Below the pieces are notes generated by a model. It was not told where the DNA came from. It worked only from the letters and a program-made list of their open reading frames with translations, and did no database searches. A DNA stretch of 18,870 bases. Origin: Desulfuromonadaceae bacterium GWB2_53_15. Its GTDB lineage: Bacteria > Desulfobacterota > Desulfuromonadia > Geobacterales > Pseudopelobacteraceae. The stretch covers positions 5,802 to 24,671 of the forward strand of contig MHXL01000091.1 of the NCBI GenBank assembly GCA_001824455.1, given 5' to 3'. A program made the position numbers and the translations under genes. This document shows, piece after piece, positions 7,174-14,046 of the stretch. Each line of letters starts with the position of its first letter. The stretch's first letter is position 1.

Positions 7174-7347
7174 TTACCTATGCGAGCCAGACTTATCCTT
7201 TTTATCAGGGCTTGGCTGCAGAAAAAGCATGACCAGTCCGACAACAAGGAAAAGGGGTGCATAGAGCAAGGCTTTTACGCCGAACATGACTAATAAGAGG
7301 ATAGTCCCTACAAAGGCTGTGATGGCGAACTTTTTATTGTTGGGCAT
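7174..7347 (-). CDS. Small two-helix membrane protein (57 residues)
   Basis: This short frame has ATG at 7347-7345 and TAA at 7176-7174 on the minus strand. It encodes a basic N-terminus (MPNNKKFA), a hydrophobic helix (about 8-23), a short GVKA turn, a second hydrophobic helix (about 26-43), and a polar, charged tail (PSPDKKDKSGSHR). A purine-rich GGAAGGGA lies just upstream of the ATG, a usable ribosome binding site. It begins 20 bases after the GIY-YIG gene ends on the same strand and is the last gene of that operon. The amphipathic pattern, the binding site and its fill of an otherwise empty 255-base gap support a real gene. I cannot name a family. It would insert in the inner membrane with both ends probably cytoplasmic. 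Confidence 0.68.
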   Translation of the reverse strand: MPNNKKFAITAFVGTILLLVMFGVKALLYAPLFLVVGLVMLFLQPSPDKKDKSGSHR

Positions 7348-7366
7348 ATTTTCCCTTCCAACACAA

Positions 7367-7669
7367 TCAGGTTAGTTTCGGCACTAGTTCAGGTTCCGGG
7401 GTCAATTCCTGAAAACCACCTTTTCCGAAATTGGTGACAAGAATACATTTATCGGCATGGGTAAGCTCCTTGATCTTCAATTCCCTTTTGCCGGCTGTGC
7501 TGCGGGTGTGGTCATTTTCCAGATACACTACACGCAGCGCTTGACGACCGCGAAAGTATTTTGCTCCACGTCCGTTTGCATGTTCATGGAAGCGCCGTAA
7601 CGGATCCGTGGTAATGCCAGTATAGAGTGAACCATCCGAGCAGAGGATTATATAGACATGCCAGTTCAT
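7367..7669 (-). CDS. GIY-YIG nuclease-superfamily protein (YhbQ/UPF0213-like)
   Basis: 100 residues, almost all a single GIY-YIG domain of the small UPF0213 type. VYIIL (5-9) and YTG (16-18) correspond to the GIY and YIG strands. DPLRRFHEH (22-30) supplies the catalytic arginine, GRGAKY (33-38) is the family's conserved loop, and E63 in AGKREL is the probable metal-binding glutamate. The active residues seem present, so it may cut or nick nucleic acid; the physiological substrate of this group is not settled. Its ATG lies 3 bases after the YcgN-like stop, showing co-transcription and probably coupling. A 20-residue Pro/Glu-containing tail follows the domain. No DNA-binding or mobile-element partner is nearby, so a homing endonuclease role is unlikely. 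Confidence 0.88.
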   Translation of the reverse strand: MNWHVYIILCSDGSLYTGITTDPLRRFHEHANGRGAKYFRGRQALRVVYLENDHTRSTAGKRELKIKELTHADKCILVTNFGKGGFQELTPEPELVPKLT

Positions 7670-7672
7670 GGC

Positions 7673-8005
7673 TTATCGCCTGCCCCGCTTCCTGCGATCG
7701 AGATTTTCCTTGCGGGTAAACTTGACCTGCGCCGGGCGATAGCCGCAATCCGGAGGAAGCCAGTTCAATTGAGGGACCAGCTCTGCTGTTAACTTCACAC
7801 AATCAGGGTTAATCTCGAAGCGGCGTTCAAAAACCTTGCAGCGGCGGGTGATCACATCCAGATAGCGGCAGGCGGTTTGGGTGTAGATGATTTTGCCACG
7901 GCCATCCTCCAGCTTTTCAAAGCAGCAACGTCCGCATTGGTTACAGAGGCTATCCCACTGGCTATCATCGTTGGCATTTTCAGTCATATGGTATTTTGAA
8001 TTCAT
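7673..8005 (-). CDS. YcgN/YkgJ-type cysteine-cluster protein (UPF0260-like)
   Basis: About 110 residues of the UPF0260/YkgJ cysteine-cluster type, annotated as zinc- or iron-chelating. The signature CNQCGRCC follows the WDSLC motif near the N-terminus, and further cysteines occur in CRYLD, RRCKVFERRFE, PDC and the closing LPPDCGYR, which matches E. coli YcgN closely in order. It probably binds a metal or an Fe-S cluster in the cytoplasm; the biochemical role is unknown. The C-terminus is strongly basic (RKENLDRRKRGRR), which could contact nucleic acid (inference). The start is ambiguous: ATG 8005 has a GAG six bases upstream and begins 7 bases after the DUF721 stop; a TTG at 8029 would overlap that gene by 17 bases, and ATG 7987 has no clear binding site. 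Confidence 0.82.
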   Translation of the reverse strand: MNSKYHMTENANDDSQWDSLCNQCGRCCFEKLEDGRGKIIYTQTACRYLDVITRRCKVFERRFEINPDCVKLTAELVPQLNWLPPDCGYRPAQVKFTRKENLDRRKRGRR

Positions 8006-8012
8006 TCCCTGC

Positions 8013-8486
8013 TCAATGGCTACTTTCAAAGCTGGCCTTCATCAGGGCAGCAAAGGCAGCGCGGGTTTCTGCATCGGGAATCGCAGCAGCCTGTTCGTTG
8101 ATGAAAGCCAGTTGTCGGGCAGTCAGCTTCTTTTTAGGAGGGGAGGGCTCCTCGTCAGTAGCAACGGGGCTGACAACCTTTCCGGACTTGAGGATTATCG
8201 CCCTGACCACCTCACTTCCCAAGCGTTCGTTAAGCTTTTCCTGCATCATCGTTTTGAGAAAGGTCAACTCCTGCATCCATGGGCCACTGGAGACCGCCAC
8301 CGTGAGGGTCCCATTGATAATGCGTAAGGGCTGTGCGCGTGAGGCCACTGCCTGACCGACCACCTCGGGCCACAGCCGCCAGATATCGGCCTCCCGCAGC
8401 CGTTCCGCCAGCCCCAGTCCCTTCAATTCCTGAGCAAGAAGGTTCGTCAAAGGCTGGGGAAATTTCATTCTAGCCCGTTTTGCCAT
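8013..8486 (-). CDS. DUF721 (DciA-like) protein
   Basis: 157 residues with a DUF721 domain (about 10-105): WPEVVGQAVASRAQPLRI, GTLTVAVSSGPWMQEL and LNERLGSEVVRAIILKSG are the family's landmarks. DUF721 includes DciA, the loader or activator of the replicative helicase DnaB in most bacteria that lack DnaC, so a part in replication initiation is the leading guess. The C-terminal ~45 residues (PPKKKLTARQLAFINEQAA onward) form a charged linker and a helix, not part of the core domain. ATG 8486 is preceded by GGAGGAAGAGGA, a strong binding site lying inside the upstream gene, with which it overlaps by 17 bases. Without seeing other DUF721 genes in this genome, identity with DciA is not certain. 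Confidence 0.8.
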   Translation of the reverse strand: MAKRARMKFPQPLTNLLAQELKGLGLAERLREADIWRLWPEVVGQAVASRAQPLRIINGTLTVAVSSGPWMQELTFLKTMMQEKLNERLGSEVVRAIILKSGKVVSPVATDEEPSPPKKKLTARQLAFINEQAAAIPDAETRAAFAALMKASFESSH

Positions 8487-8736
8487 TCCTCTTCCTCCGT
8501 CGATTCAAAGCTCCACCGACAATTTGGCCGGCAATCGACCCTCCCAGGGTCAGGGGTATGACATGCCAGCTGATGCCGGCCCCGATGCGAAGCAGCACAA
8601 TAAACGGTATCGGAATATGTATCAGCAAAAACCACATAAACGAGAACTTGGTGTAATTTTCACGCAGATAACCACATGGGATACTGATTACAAAAGCAAG
8701 AAATATCAATCCAACAGTGGCTAACGACACTTGCAT
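8470..8736 (-). CDS. Small hypothetical membrane protein (88 residues)
   Basis: I do not recognise the family. The protein has three hydrophobic stretches (about 4-22, 33-52 and 58-78) separated by short polar turns (GYLRENYTK; GAGISWH). It ends in a basic tail, NRRRKRNGKTG, expected to lie in the cytoplasm. The third segment is glycine-rich (GGSIAGQIVGGA), suggesting close helix packing. ATG 8736 follows a very good GAAAGGAGAG binding site. It is the first gene of the minus-strand operon, 12 bases from the predicted transcription start, and its stop overlaps the DUF721 gene by 17 bases. Confidence 0.78.
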   Translation of the reverse strand: MQVSLATVGLIFLAFVISIPCGYLRENYTKFSFMWFLLIHIPIPFIVLLRIGAGISWHVIPLTLGGSIAGQIVGGALNRRRKRNGKTG

Positions 8737-8754
8737 GCCTCTCTCCTTTCAGGC

Positions 8755-8783
8755 ATAGTAGAAAGTCATGTACAGTTTGTCAA
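8755..8783 (-). promoter_or_regulatory. Sigma-70 promoter of the minus-strand operon
   Basis: On the minus strand, consensus TTGACA (8783-8778) and TACTAT (8760-8755) are separated by the ideal 17 bases. Initiation is predicted near 8748, leaving a leader of about 12 bases that is almost entirely the ribosome binding site. It would drive all five genes down to 7174. Confidence 0.7.
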
Positions 8784-8813
8784 TCGGCTAATGGGTACAA
8801 CAGGACAGAGAAT

Positions 8814-9101
8814 ATGGAGAACCGTTTGATGATAGAAGAAGGACACCTGCTGGCGGTATTCAATTCAGCCCACCGGGTGATGAAGGCCGAGAGCATCCTC
8901 AAGGCTCTGAACTTGCCGATCCTGCTTATCCCCGCACCCCGTAAATTATTGACGGATTGTGGTTTGGCCATACGCTTCAGCGAAGATTTTCGCGACTGCA
9001 TCATGCAGGCACTGGCGACCGAAAGTCTTCTGCCGGAGTTCGTCACCAGATACGAAAACGGAAAATTTATAACCATCTGGACCGATTCCAGCGCTACCTA
9101 A
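8814..9101 (+). CDS. DUF3343 protein (putative Se/S carrier-like)
   Basis: 95 residues of the DUF3343 family, whose Pfam name is putative Se/S carrier-like. LLAVFNSAHRVMKAE (12-26), LLIPAPRKL and the TDCGLAIRF segment are the family's hallmark, with the single conserved cysteine in DCGL as the likely chalcogen-carrying residue. It is a small cytoplasmic protein, and its placement 31 bases before yedF on the same strand supports a joint role in sulfur or selenium transfer; no substrate has been shown as far as I know. Two starts are possible: ATG 8814, or ATG 8829, which has GGAG nine bases upstream and would begin exactly at the conserved domain. I could not identify a convincing promoter in front of it. 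Confidence 0.85.
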   Translation: MENRLMIEEGHLLAVFNSAHRVMKAESILKALNLPILLIPAPRKLLTDCGLAIRFSEDFRDCIMQALATESLLPEFVTRYENGKFITIWTDSSAT

Positions 9102-9132
9102 GCCTGCAGATCAAAGAAAAGGAATTTATCCC

Positions 9133-9714
9133 ATGAAAATCATTGATTGTAGGAATATGGCCTGCCCCGCGCCGGTAATCAGCGTCAAGAAAGCTCTGGA
9201 GGAGCATGGGGAGTTGCAAGTTTTGCTGGACAACGGGGCTCCTCGGGAGAACGTTGGTCGCTTTGCCCGTAACCGAGGATTCCAGGTAAGCGAAGAACAG
9301 ATTGAAACCGGCGCCTGGGCACTCTCCATTACCAGCGATGTAAACATTACAACAAGCTGCACTTCCAGAGATCTGAACTCTGGTCGGGTTTTGCTGATTA
9401 CCTCCAATTGCCTTGGTGAAGGGCCTGAAGAACTGGGTCGCCTGCTGATGAAGAACTTCATCCACACCCTGCTTGAAACCAGAGACCAACCAACCAGCAT
9501 TCTATTCCTCAATAGCGGCATTTTCCTAACCACAGATGGCTCAGACGTGCTGGAGGCTCTGGAAAAATTGAAAGGCATGGGGGTAGAGATTCTTTCCTGC
9601 GGACTCTGCCTTGACTTCTTTGGATGCAAAGAAAAACTCCGGGTCGGCGGCACAACCAACATGCTCTCCACAGCCGAGAATCTGCTTAGTGCTGCACAGG
9701 TGATAAAACTCTAG
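9133..9714 (+). CDS. yedF: Sulfurtransferase-like selenium metabolism protein YedF
   Basis: 193 residues with two parts. The N-terminal TusA-like domain (1-72) has the CPxP motif, C11-P-A-P14 in MACPAP, the cysteine that carries persulfide in TusA relatives. The C-terminal part (about 83-193) is a DsrE-like fold: GRVLLITSNCLGEG, a helix with RLLMKNFIHTLLE, SILFLNSGIFL, then ILSCGLCLDFFGC, with several cysteines able to accept sulfur or selenium. This two-domain form is the YedF selenium-metabolism family, usually found in genomes that use selenium. ATG 9133 is preceded by AAAGGAA. It is probably co-transcribed with the DUF3343 gene. The role in selenium is from family co-occurrence; no selD, selA or selU is in this window. 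Confidence 0.9.
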   Translation: MKIIDCRNMACPAPVISVKKALEEHGELQVLLDNGAPRENVGRFARNRGFQVSEEQIETGAWALSITSDVNITTSCTSRDLNSGRVLLITSNCLGEGPEELGRLLMKNFIHTLLETRDQPTSILFLNSGIFLTTDGSDVLEALEKLKGMGVEILSCGLCLDFFGCKEKLRVGGTTNMLSTAENLLSAAQVIKL

Positions 9715-9728
9715 AATTCAAATAGTTC

Positions 9729-9758
9729 TTGACAGTTATTCACACAGTACTTTATAGT
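9729..9758 (+). promoter_or_regulatory. Sigma-70 promoter for the ffh operon
   Basis: Consensus TTGACA (9729-9734) and TATAGT (9753-9758, 5 of 6) are separated by 18 bases. Initiation is predicted near 9765, about 38 bases before ffh. It lies right after the yedF stop. Confidence 0.6.
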
Positions 9759-9802
9759 GAACCCCTTTTAGAATATTACATTCAACGAGACGACGTACTA
9801 CG

Positions 9803-11164
9803 ATGTTTGACAACCTTTCTGAAAAACTTGAATCAGTCTTTAAAAAACTCCGCGGCCAAGGGGTAATGACTGAGGAAAACATCAAAGAGGCGCTACGCGA
9901 GGTGCGTTTAGCGCTCCTTGAGGCTGACGTAAACTTCAAGGTCGTCAAAGATTTCGTTGAAAATGTCCGGGGCAAGGCGGCCGGCACCGAGGTGCTGCAG
10001 AGCCTGACTCCCGGACAGCAGGTCATCCGGATTGTCCACGATGAACTCGTGTCTGTCATGGGAGGCAACGAGGACAACAGCCTCAACCTGGCGGCAAAAC
10101 CACCGGTGGCCATCATGATGGTCGGGCTTCAAGGTGCTGGTAAAACAACGACGTGCGGCAAACTAGGCAGACACCTGAAGGGCCTGAAACGCAGACCGTT
10201 GCTGGTTCCGGCTGACGTTTACCGTCCTGCTGCCATTGAGCAGCTCATGACCGTCGGTCGGCAACTAGGCCTTGAGGTGTTTAAATCCACGGCCGATCAA
10301 AAGCCGGTTGACATCTGTGCTGCAGCAATGAAATTTGCCGAACTCAACGGCTATGATACAGTCATACTAGACACCGCAGGTCGGCACCAGATCGATGATT
10401 ATTTGATGAACGAGTTGACTGAAATTGCGTCAGCCGTTCTTCCGCTTGAAATACTGTTCGTTGCTGATGCAATGACCGGCCAGGAAGCGGTCAATGTTGC
10501 CGGCGGATTCAACGACCACCTGAACATTACCGGTGTTGTTTTAACCAAGCTGGACGGCGATGCAAAAGGTGGTGCAGCCCTCTCCATCAAAGCTGTCATC
10601 GGCAAACCGGTCAAATTTGTTGGTTTGGGTGAAAAGCTGGACGCGTTGGAGATATTTCACGCTGACCGGCTCGTTTCACGTATTCTCGGTATGGGCGATG
10701 TACTCACCCTGGTCGAGAAGGCCCAGTCGGTCTTTGATGAGAATGAGACTGCCCGGCTTCAACAAAAACTCAAGAAGAACCAGTTCGACCTTGAAGATTT
10801 CCTTGCCCAGCTTCAGCAGATCAAGAAAATGGGTTCGATGGAATCAATCATGAGCATGATCCCAGGCATGGGCAAGATGATGAAACAGATGCAGGGTGCC
10901 CAACCGAGCGAAAAGGAATTAAAGCGGATCGAAGCCATCATCCGCTCCATGACGCCCGGTGAACGGGCCAATCATGGTATTATCAACGGTAGCCGTCGCC
11001 TGCGAATTGCAAAAGGCAGCGGCACTACCGTGCAGGAGATCAACCAGCTTCTCAAGCGCTTCACAGAGGCCCAGAAGATGGTCAAACAGTTACAAAAACT
11101 CGGCCCCAAAGGACTTCTAAAGGGTATGGGCGGACTCGGCAAGGGCATGCTTCCCTTTAGATAA
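9803..11164 (+). CDS. ffh: Signal recognition particle protein Ffh
   Basis: 453 residues, a normal length for Ffh. It binds 4.5S RNA and the signal sequences of nascent inner-membrane proteins, and docks with FtsY in a GTP-dependent manner. The N domain is 1-85. The G domain has G1 GLQGAGKT (108-115), DTAGR (190-194) and [10 protein letters not shown] (246-255). The residues after DTAGR read HQID rather than the more common LHID. The M domain (about 325-453) has the methionine-rich groove [20 protein letters not shown] and the RNA-binding [18 protein letters not shown] stretch. ATG 9803 has only a weak binding site. It heads a same-strand run through rplS. Confidence 0.97.
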   Translation: MFDNLSEKLESVFKKLRGQGVMTEENIKEALREVRLALLEADVNFKVVKDFVENVRGKAAGTEVLQSLTPGQQVIRIVHDELVSVMGGNEDNSLNLAAKPPVAIMMVGLQGAGKTTTCGKLGRHLKGLKRRPLLVPADVYRPAAIEQLMTVGRQLGLEVFKSTADQKPVDICAAAMKFAELNGYDTVILDTAGRHQIDDYLMNELTEIASAVLPLEILFVADAMTGQEAVNVAGGFNDHLNITGVVLTKLDGDAKGGAALSIKAVIGKPVKFVGLGEKLDALEIFHADRLVSRILGMGDVLTLVEKAQSVFDENETARLQQKLKKNQFDLEDFLAQLQQIKKMGSMESIMSMIPGMGKMMKQMQGAQPSEKELKRIEAIIRSMTPGERANHGIINGSRRLRIAKGSGTTVQEINQLLKRFTEAQKMVKQLQKLGPKGLLKGMGGLGKGMLPFR

Positions 11165-11220
11165 CAACAAGTTTCACCGTTTATAAAATCGCAGAAAAAA
11201 ATGTTTCAGGAGGATTCACA

Positions 11221-11478
11221 ATGGCAACAAAGATCAGGCTTGCACGCGCAGGCGCCAAAAAAAGACCTTTTTACCAGGTGGTAGTCGCCGATGAGCGCAG
11301 CCGCAGGGATGGACGATTCATTGAAAACATGGGAACCTACGACCCCACTAAAAACCCAGCTGTTTTCAAACTGAATGAAGAGAAGATTCTTGCTTGGCTC
11401 GGCAAGGGTGCACAGCCAACCGATACCGTTCGTCAGCTTCTCAAAAAAGCAGGTATCCTGGACAAGGCGGCAGCCTAG
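11221..11478 (+). CDS. rpsP: 30S ribosomal protein S16
   Basis: 85 residues, full length. [23 protein letters not shown] with [14 protein letters not shown] is the unmistakable S16 N-terminus; S16 binds 16S rRNA early in 30S assembly. AGGAGG lies just upstream of ATG 11221 in a 56-base spacer after ffh, which also holds an isolated TATAAA (11182-11187) with no fitting -35. The C-terminus ([14 protein letters not shown]) is normal. Confidence 0.98.
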   Translation: MATKIRLARAGAKKRPFYQVVVADERSRRDGRFIENMGTYDPTKNPAVFKLNEEKILAWLGKGAQPTDTVRQLLKKAGILDKAAA

Positions 11479-11487
11479 ACAACAGCG

Positions 11488-11527
11488 TATCCTACATCCA
11501 CCTCCGGCACGCCGGATATCCTACATC
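11488..11527. repeat. Direct repeat flanking a small hairpin between rpsP and khpA
   Basis: TATCCTACATC occurs at 11488-11498 and again at 11517-11527. Between the copies lies a 5-bp hairpin, TCCGG (11503-11507) with CCGGA (11512-11516), tetraloop CACG. No T-run follows, so it is not a terminator. The spacer lies in the rpsP-khpA intergenic RNA; its role is unknown. Confidence 0.7.
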
Positions 11528-11543
11528 AGCAGAGGAAACCGAC

Positions 11544-11774
11544 ATGAAAGCACTTGTTGAAACCATTGCCAAGTCACTCGTCGACGACCCCGCACAGGTC
11601 CAGGCTGCAGAAGAGATGGAAGAGGATACGATGGTCATTAAACTGACCGTTGCAAAAGAAGATATGGGCCGCATCATCGGCAAGGAAGGCCGTACCGCCA
11701 AGGCTATACGCACCATCCTTAACGCTGTATCCACCAAGGATAACAAGAAAGCTATCCTCAAGATTGTTGAGTAA
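11544..11774 (+). CDS. khpA: KH-domain RNA-binding protein KhpA
   Basis: 76 residues holding a single type II KH domain. VIKLTVAKEDMGRIIGKEGR contains the RNA-binding GxxG loop (G46-K-E-G49). It is the KhpA family, which in other bacteria pairs with KhpB and binds many RNAs, affecting cell division and translation; here it lies in its usual place between rpsP and rimM. ATG 11544 is chosen because AGAGGAA lies seven bases upstream and because the family is about 75-80 residues; an in-frame ATG at 11394 lies inside rpsP and would add an unrelated sequence. Its stop TAA shares one base with the next ATG (TAATG), so rimM is translationally coupled. Confidence 0.95.
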   Translation: MKALVETIAKSLVDDPAQVQAAEEMEEDTMVIKLTVAKEDMGRIIGKEGRTAKAIRTILNAVSTKDNKKAILKIVE

Positions 11775-12295
11775 TGCAAGAACCTGATGTGCTGATCCCT
11801 GTGGGGAAGATTGTCGGAACACATGGGATTAAGGGGATGCTTAAGGTTCACTCTTTTTCGGGTAACCTTGAAAGCTTGCAGGCCGTCCAGACCGTTACTC
11901 TGAAGTCTAAAGATGGCAAAGTTCAGGAGTTTGGTCTTAAAAGCGTTACCCCCCATGCCGGTAAACTCATGATCGGGCTAATGGGATTGGACGAGATAAA
12001 TCTGGTTCTGCCGCTCGTCGGAAGTGAAATTTGTCTGTTACGGAGCCAACTGCCGATACCGGAAGACAACGAATATTACTGGTCGGACCTGATCGGACTT
12101 AAGGTTGCCACCATCGATGGGGAAGAACTCGGCAACATAGTTGATATTTTTGAAACCGGAAGCAATGATATTTATGTGGTGCGCGGTGCAGAGCGAGAAT
12201 TCCTTATTCCAGCGATTGCCGACGTCATCAGCAGCGTTGATCTGGAAGGCGGCAGGATGCTGATTACCCCGCTGGAAGGCCTTTTGGATCTATGA
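11774..12295 (+). CDS. rimM: 16S rRNA processing protein RimM
   Basis: 173 residues, a typical length. It assists 16S rRNA processing and late 30S maturation by binding S19 near the 30S head. The N-terminal RimM domain opens with [22 protein letters not shown] (8-29). The C-terminal PRC-barrel begins at [11 protein letters not shown] (101-111), continues through [17 protein letters not shown] and ends with FLIPAI and [10 protein letters not shown], all usual landmarks. The start is an ATG overlapping the khpA stop; the stop overlaps the trmD start (ATGA). Same order as in many bacteria. Confidence 0.96.
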   Translation: MQEPDVLIPVGKIVGTHGIKGMLKVHSFSGNLESLQAVQTVTLKSKDGKVQEFGLKSVTPHAGKLMIGLMGLDEINLVLPLVGSEICLLRSQLPIPEDNEYYWSDLIGLKVATIDGEELGNIVDIFETGSNDIYVVRGAEREFLIPAIADVISSVDLEGGRMLITPLEGLLDL

Positions 12296-13038
12296 AGTTC
12301 AATATACTAACGCTCTTCCCCGGAATGTTCATTGGTCCGTTCGACGAAAGCATCATCAGGCGGGGCAGAGATAAACAGCTCATTGACATATCACTGCATA
12401 ATATTCGCGACTATTCTGTCGATCGTCACCAGACAGCCGACGATGCTCCTTATGGCGGTGGCGCTGGCATGGTAATGAAGGTCGAACCTCTCTCAGCCTG
12501 CATCGAACATGTAAAGGCGCAACATCCGACATCAACTGTCGTGATGACATCCCCCCAGGGACGCCGTTTTACTCATAAGATTGCAGATGAACTGGCTGCA
12601 CGTGACGGATTGATCATCATTTGCGGTCGTTACGAAGGTATTGACGAACGGATTCGAGATTTGTACGTGGAGGATGATATTTCCCTGGGTGATTACGTCA
12701 TCTCGGGGGGAGAGATCGCCGCCATGGTTATTGTGGATGCCGTGACCCGACTTGTTCCGGGAGTGCTTGGCAGCGACGAATCTGCAACAACCGATTCATT
12801 CTGCGACGGACTGCTGGAATATCCACAGTATACGCGCCCCCCTGAATTCAAAGGTTTGAAGGTTCCGGATATTTTGCTTTCAGGAAACCATGAGCTGATC
12901 AGGAAATGGCGCCGAAACGAATCACTCCGTAAAACACGTACCCTTCGACCAGACCTGCTGTCAGATATTGATTTGACAAAGGAAGATCGAAAGATGCTTG
13001 CAGAGCTTGAACTGAAAGATGCTACCGTTGCTCGCTAA
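12292..13038 (+). CDS. trmD: tRNA (guanine-37-N1)-methyltransferase TrmD
   Basis: 248 residues, normal for TrmD. This SPOUT methyltransferase makes m1G37 in tRNAs reading CNN codons and prevents +1 frameshifting. Diagnostic parts: [11 protein letters not shown] (3-13), [14 protein letters not shown] (50-63), the knot motifs [11 protein letters not shown] (111-121) and GDYVISGGE (133-141), [16 protein letters not shown] (168-183, D168 aligning with the catalytic aspartate), and [14 protein letters not shown] (195-208). All catalytic segments are intact. It overlaps rimM by four bases and the next gene by 20 bases. Confidence 0.97.
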   Translation: MKFNILTLFPGMFIGPFDESIIRRGRDKQLIDISLHNIRDYSVDRHQTADDAPYGGGAGMVMKVEPLSACIEHVKAQHPTSTVVMTSPQGRRFTHKIADELAARDGLIIICGRYEGIDERIRDLYVEDDISLGDYVISGGEIAAMVIVDAVTRLVPGVLGSDESATTDSFCDGLLEYPQYTRPPEFKGLKVPDILLSGNHELIRKWRRNESLRKTRTLRPDLLSDIDLTKEDRKMLAELELKDATVAR

Positions 13039-13591
13039 TCTGTCCATTGCCCTGTTACATTACCCGGTGTATAACAAACACCGCGAAGTTGTTACTACCG
13101 CACTGACTAATCTTGACGTGCACGATATTGCCCGTTCTGCCAGAACCTATGGCCTGGACAGATTTTATATTGTGACGCCTTCAGCAGATCAGCGCAACCT
13201 GGCACAGCGGATAACCGGTCACTGGCAAAAAGGCTGGGGCGCAACTTATAATCCGGATCGCAAAGAAGCGCTTGATATTATCAGGATATGCGATGACCTG
13301 GATTCAGCAATCAGCGATTTCCAGTCTGGCTTTGAAAACCCGGTAAAGACCGTCATTACCGGGGCAAGCGAATGGCCTGACAGCATTGCGGTGTCAGACT
13401 TGAAGCAACGGCTGGAAATACCTGACACTCCTTACCTGTTGCTGTTCGGGACCGGCTGGGGGTTGACAAAAGAATGCTTTGAATCAGCAGACTATATCTT
13501 GAAACCAATAGCCAGTGCAGGTCAATATAATCACCTCTCGGTTCGTTCGGCAGCGGCCATCATGCTCGATCGGTTGAGAGGACTGCAGTAG
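13019..13591 (+). CDS. TrmD-associated SPOUT RNA methyltransferase
   Basis: 190 residues of the TrmD-associated RNA methyltransferase family (Pfam Methyltrn_RNA_4). [13 protein letters not shown] (8-20) is the signature N-terminus; the trefoil knot region is visible in [11 protein letters not shown] (140-150), LKPI (161-164) and [17 protein letters not shown] (170-186), where the methyl donor binds. The substrate is not known to me for this family; as it is encoded with trmD and rplS it probably acts on tRNA or rRNA. The only ATG start, 13019, lies 20 bases inside trmD with a weak binding site, so translation most likely depends on coupling. This gene is conserved at this position in Desulfuromonadota-like genomes (from memory). 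Confidence 0.88.
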   Translation: MLPLLANLSIALLHYPVYNKHREVVTTALTNLDVHDIARSARTYGLDRFYIVTPSADQRNLAQRITGHWQKGWGATYNPDRKEALDIIRICDDLDSAISDFQSGFENPVKTVITGASEWPDSIAVSDLKQRLEIPDTPYLLLFGTGWGLTKECFESADYILKPIASAGQYNHLSVRSAAAIMLDRLRGLQ

Positions 13592-13602
13592 ACTCATATT
13601 AT
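13574..13602 (+). promoter_or_regulatory. Internal sigma-70 promoter before rplS
   Basis: TTGAGA (13574-13579, 5 of 6) and TATTAT (13597-13602, 5 of 6) with an ideal 17-base spacer overlap the end of the methyltransferase gene. Initiation is predicted near 13609, before the strong GAGGAGGAA binding site of rplS. It would give rplS extra expression over the upstream genes. Confidence 0.5.
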
Positions 13603-13635
13603 AGCAAACAGAGAGACATAGAGGAGGAAGCTACG

Positions 13636-13992
13636 ATGAACATCATTGATTTTCTGGAATTTGAACAGATGAAAAAGAACATTACCCCATTCAAGGTCGG
13701 GGACACAGTCAAGGTCCACGTAAAGATCGTTGAGGGCGACAAACAGCGTATCCAGGCTTATCAGGGCGTGTGTATCGCCCGCCAGAACGGTGGCATTCGC
13801 GAGTCGTTCACGGTCCGCAAGATATCCAACGGCATCGGCGTCGAGAGGGTTTTCCCGCTCCACTCCCCTTCCCTGGAAGCCATTGAGGTCGTGACCCGCG
13901 GTCATGTTCGCCGCGCCAAACTGTACTACCTGCGCAAGCTGCGTGGCAAGGCCGCCAGAATCCGCGAGAAAAAGTACGTTGCTGCAGCCTAA
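13636..13992 (+). CDS. rplS: 50S ribosomal protein L19
   Basis: 118 residues, full length. [26 protein letters not shown] (19-44), the [16 protein letters not shown] segment and the basic end [19 protein letters not shown] are typical. L19 lies at the 30S-50S interface and forms bridges with the small subunit. ATG 13636 is preceded by GAGGAGGAA, the strongest binding site in this operon, as expected for a ribosomal protein. A terminator follows 12 bases after the stop. Confidence 0.98.
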   Translation: MNIIDFLEFEQMKKNITPFKVGDTVKVHVKIVEGDKQRIQAYQGVCIARQNGGIRESFTVRKISNGIGVERVFPLHSPSLEAIEVVTRGHVRRAKLYYLRKLRGKAARIREKKYVAAA

Positions 13993-14003
13993 GCATAACA
14001 ATG

Positions 14004-14030
14004 AAAGCCCCGTTCAAGCGGGGCTTTTTT
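14004..14030 (+). terminator. Rho-independent terminator after rplS, in the rnhB leader
   Basis: AAAGCCCCG (14004-14012) pairs perfectly with CGGGGCTTT (14019-14027), loop TTCAAG, and is followed by TTTTTT ending at 14030. It is strong by eye. It ends only 16 bases before the rnhB ATG, so rnhB must be read through it or be started from a promoter I cannot place. Confidence 0.88.
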
Positions 14031-14046
14031 GTTTCGAGTACTAACC

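Noticed and set aside
11394..11543. N-terminal extension of khpA inside rpsP.
   Set aside because: It overlaps S16 in another frame and adds a sequence outside the KH family length; ATG 11544 has its own AGAGGAA.
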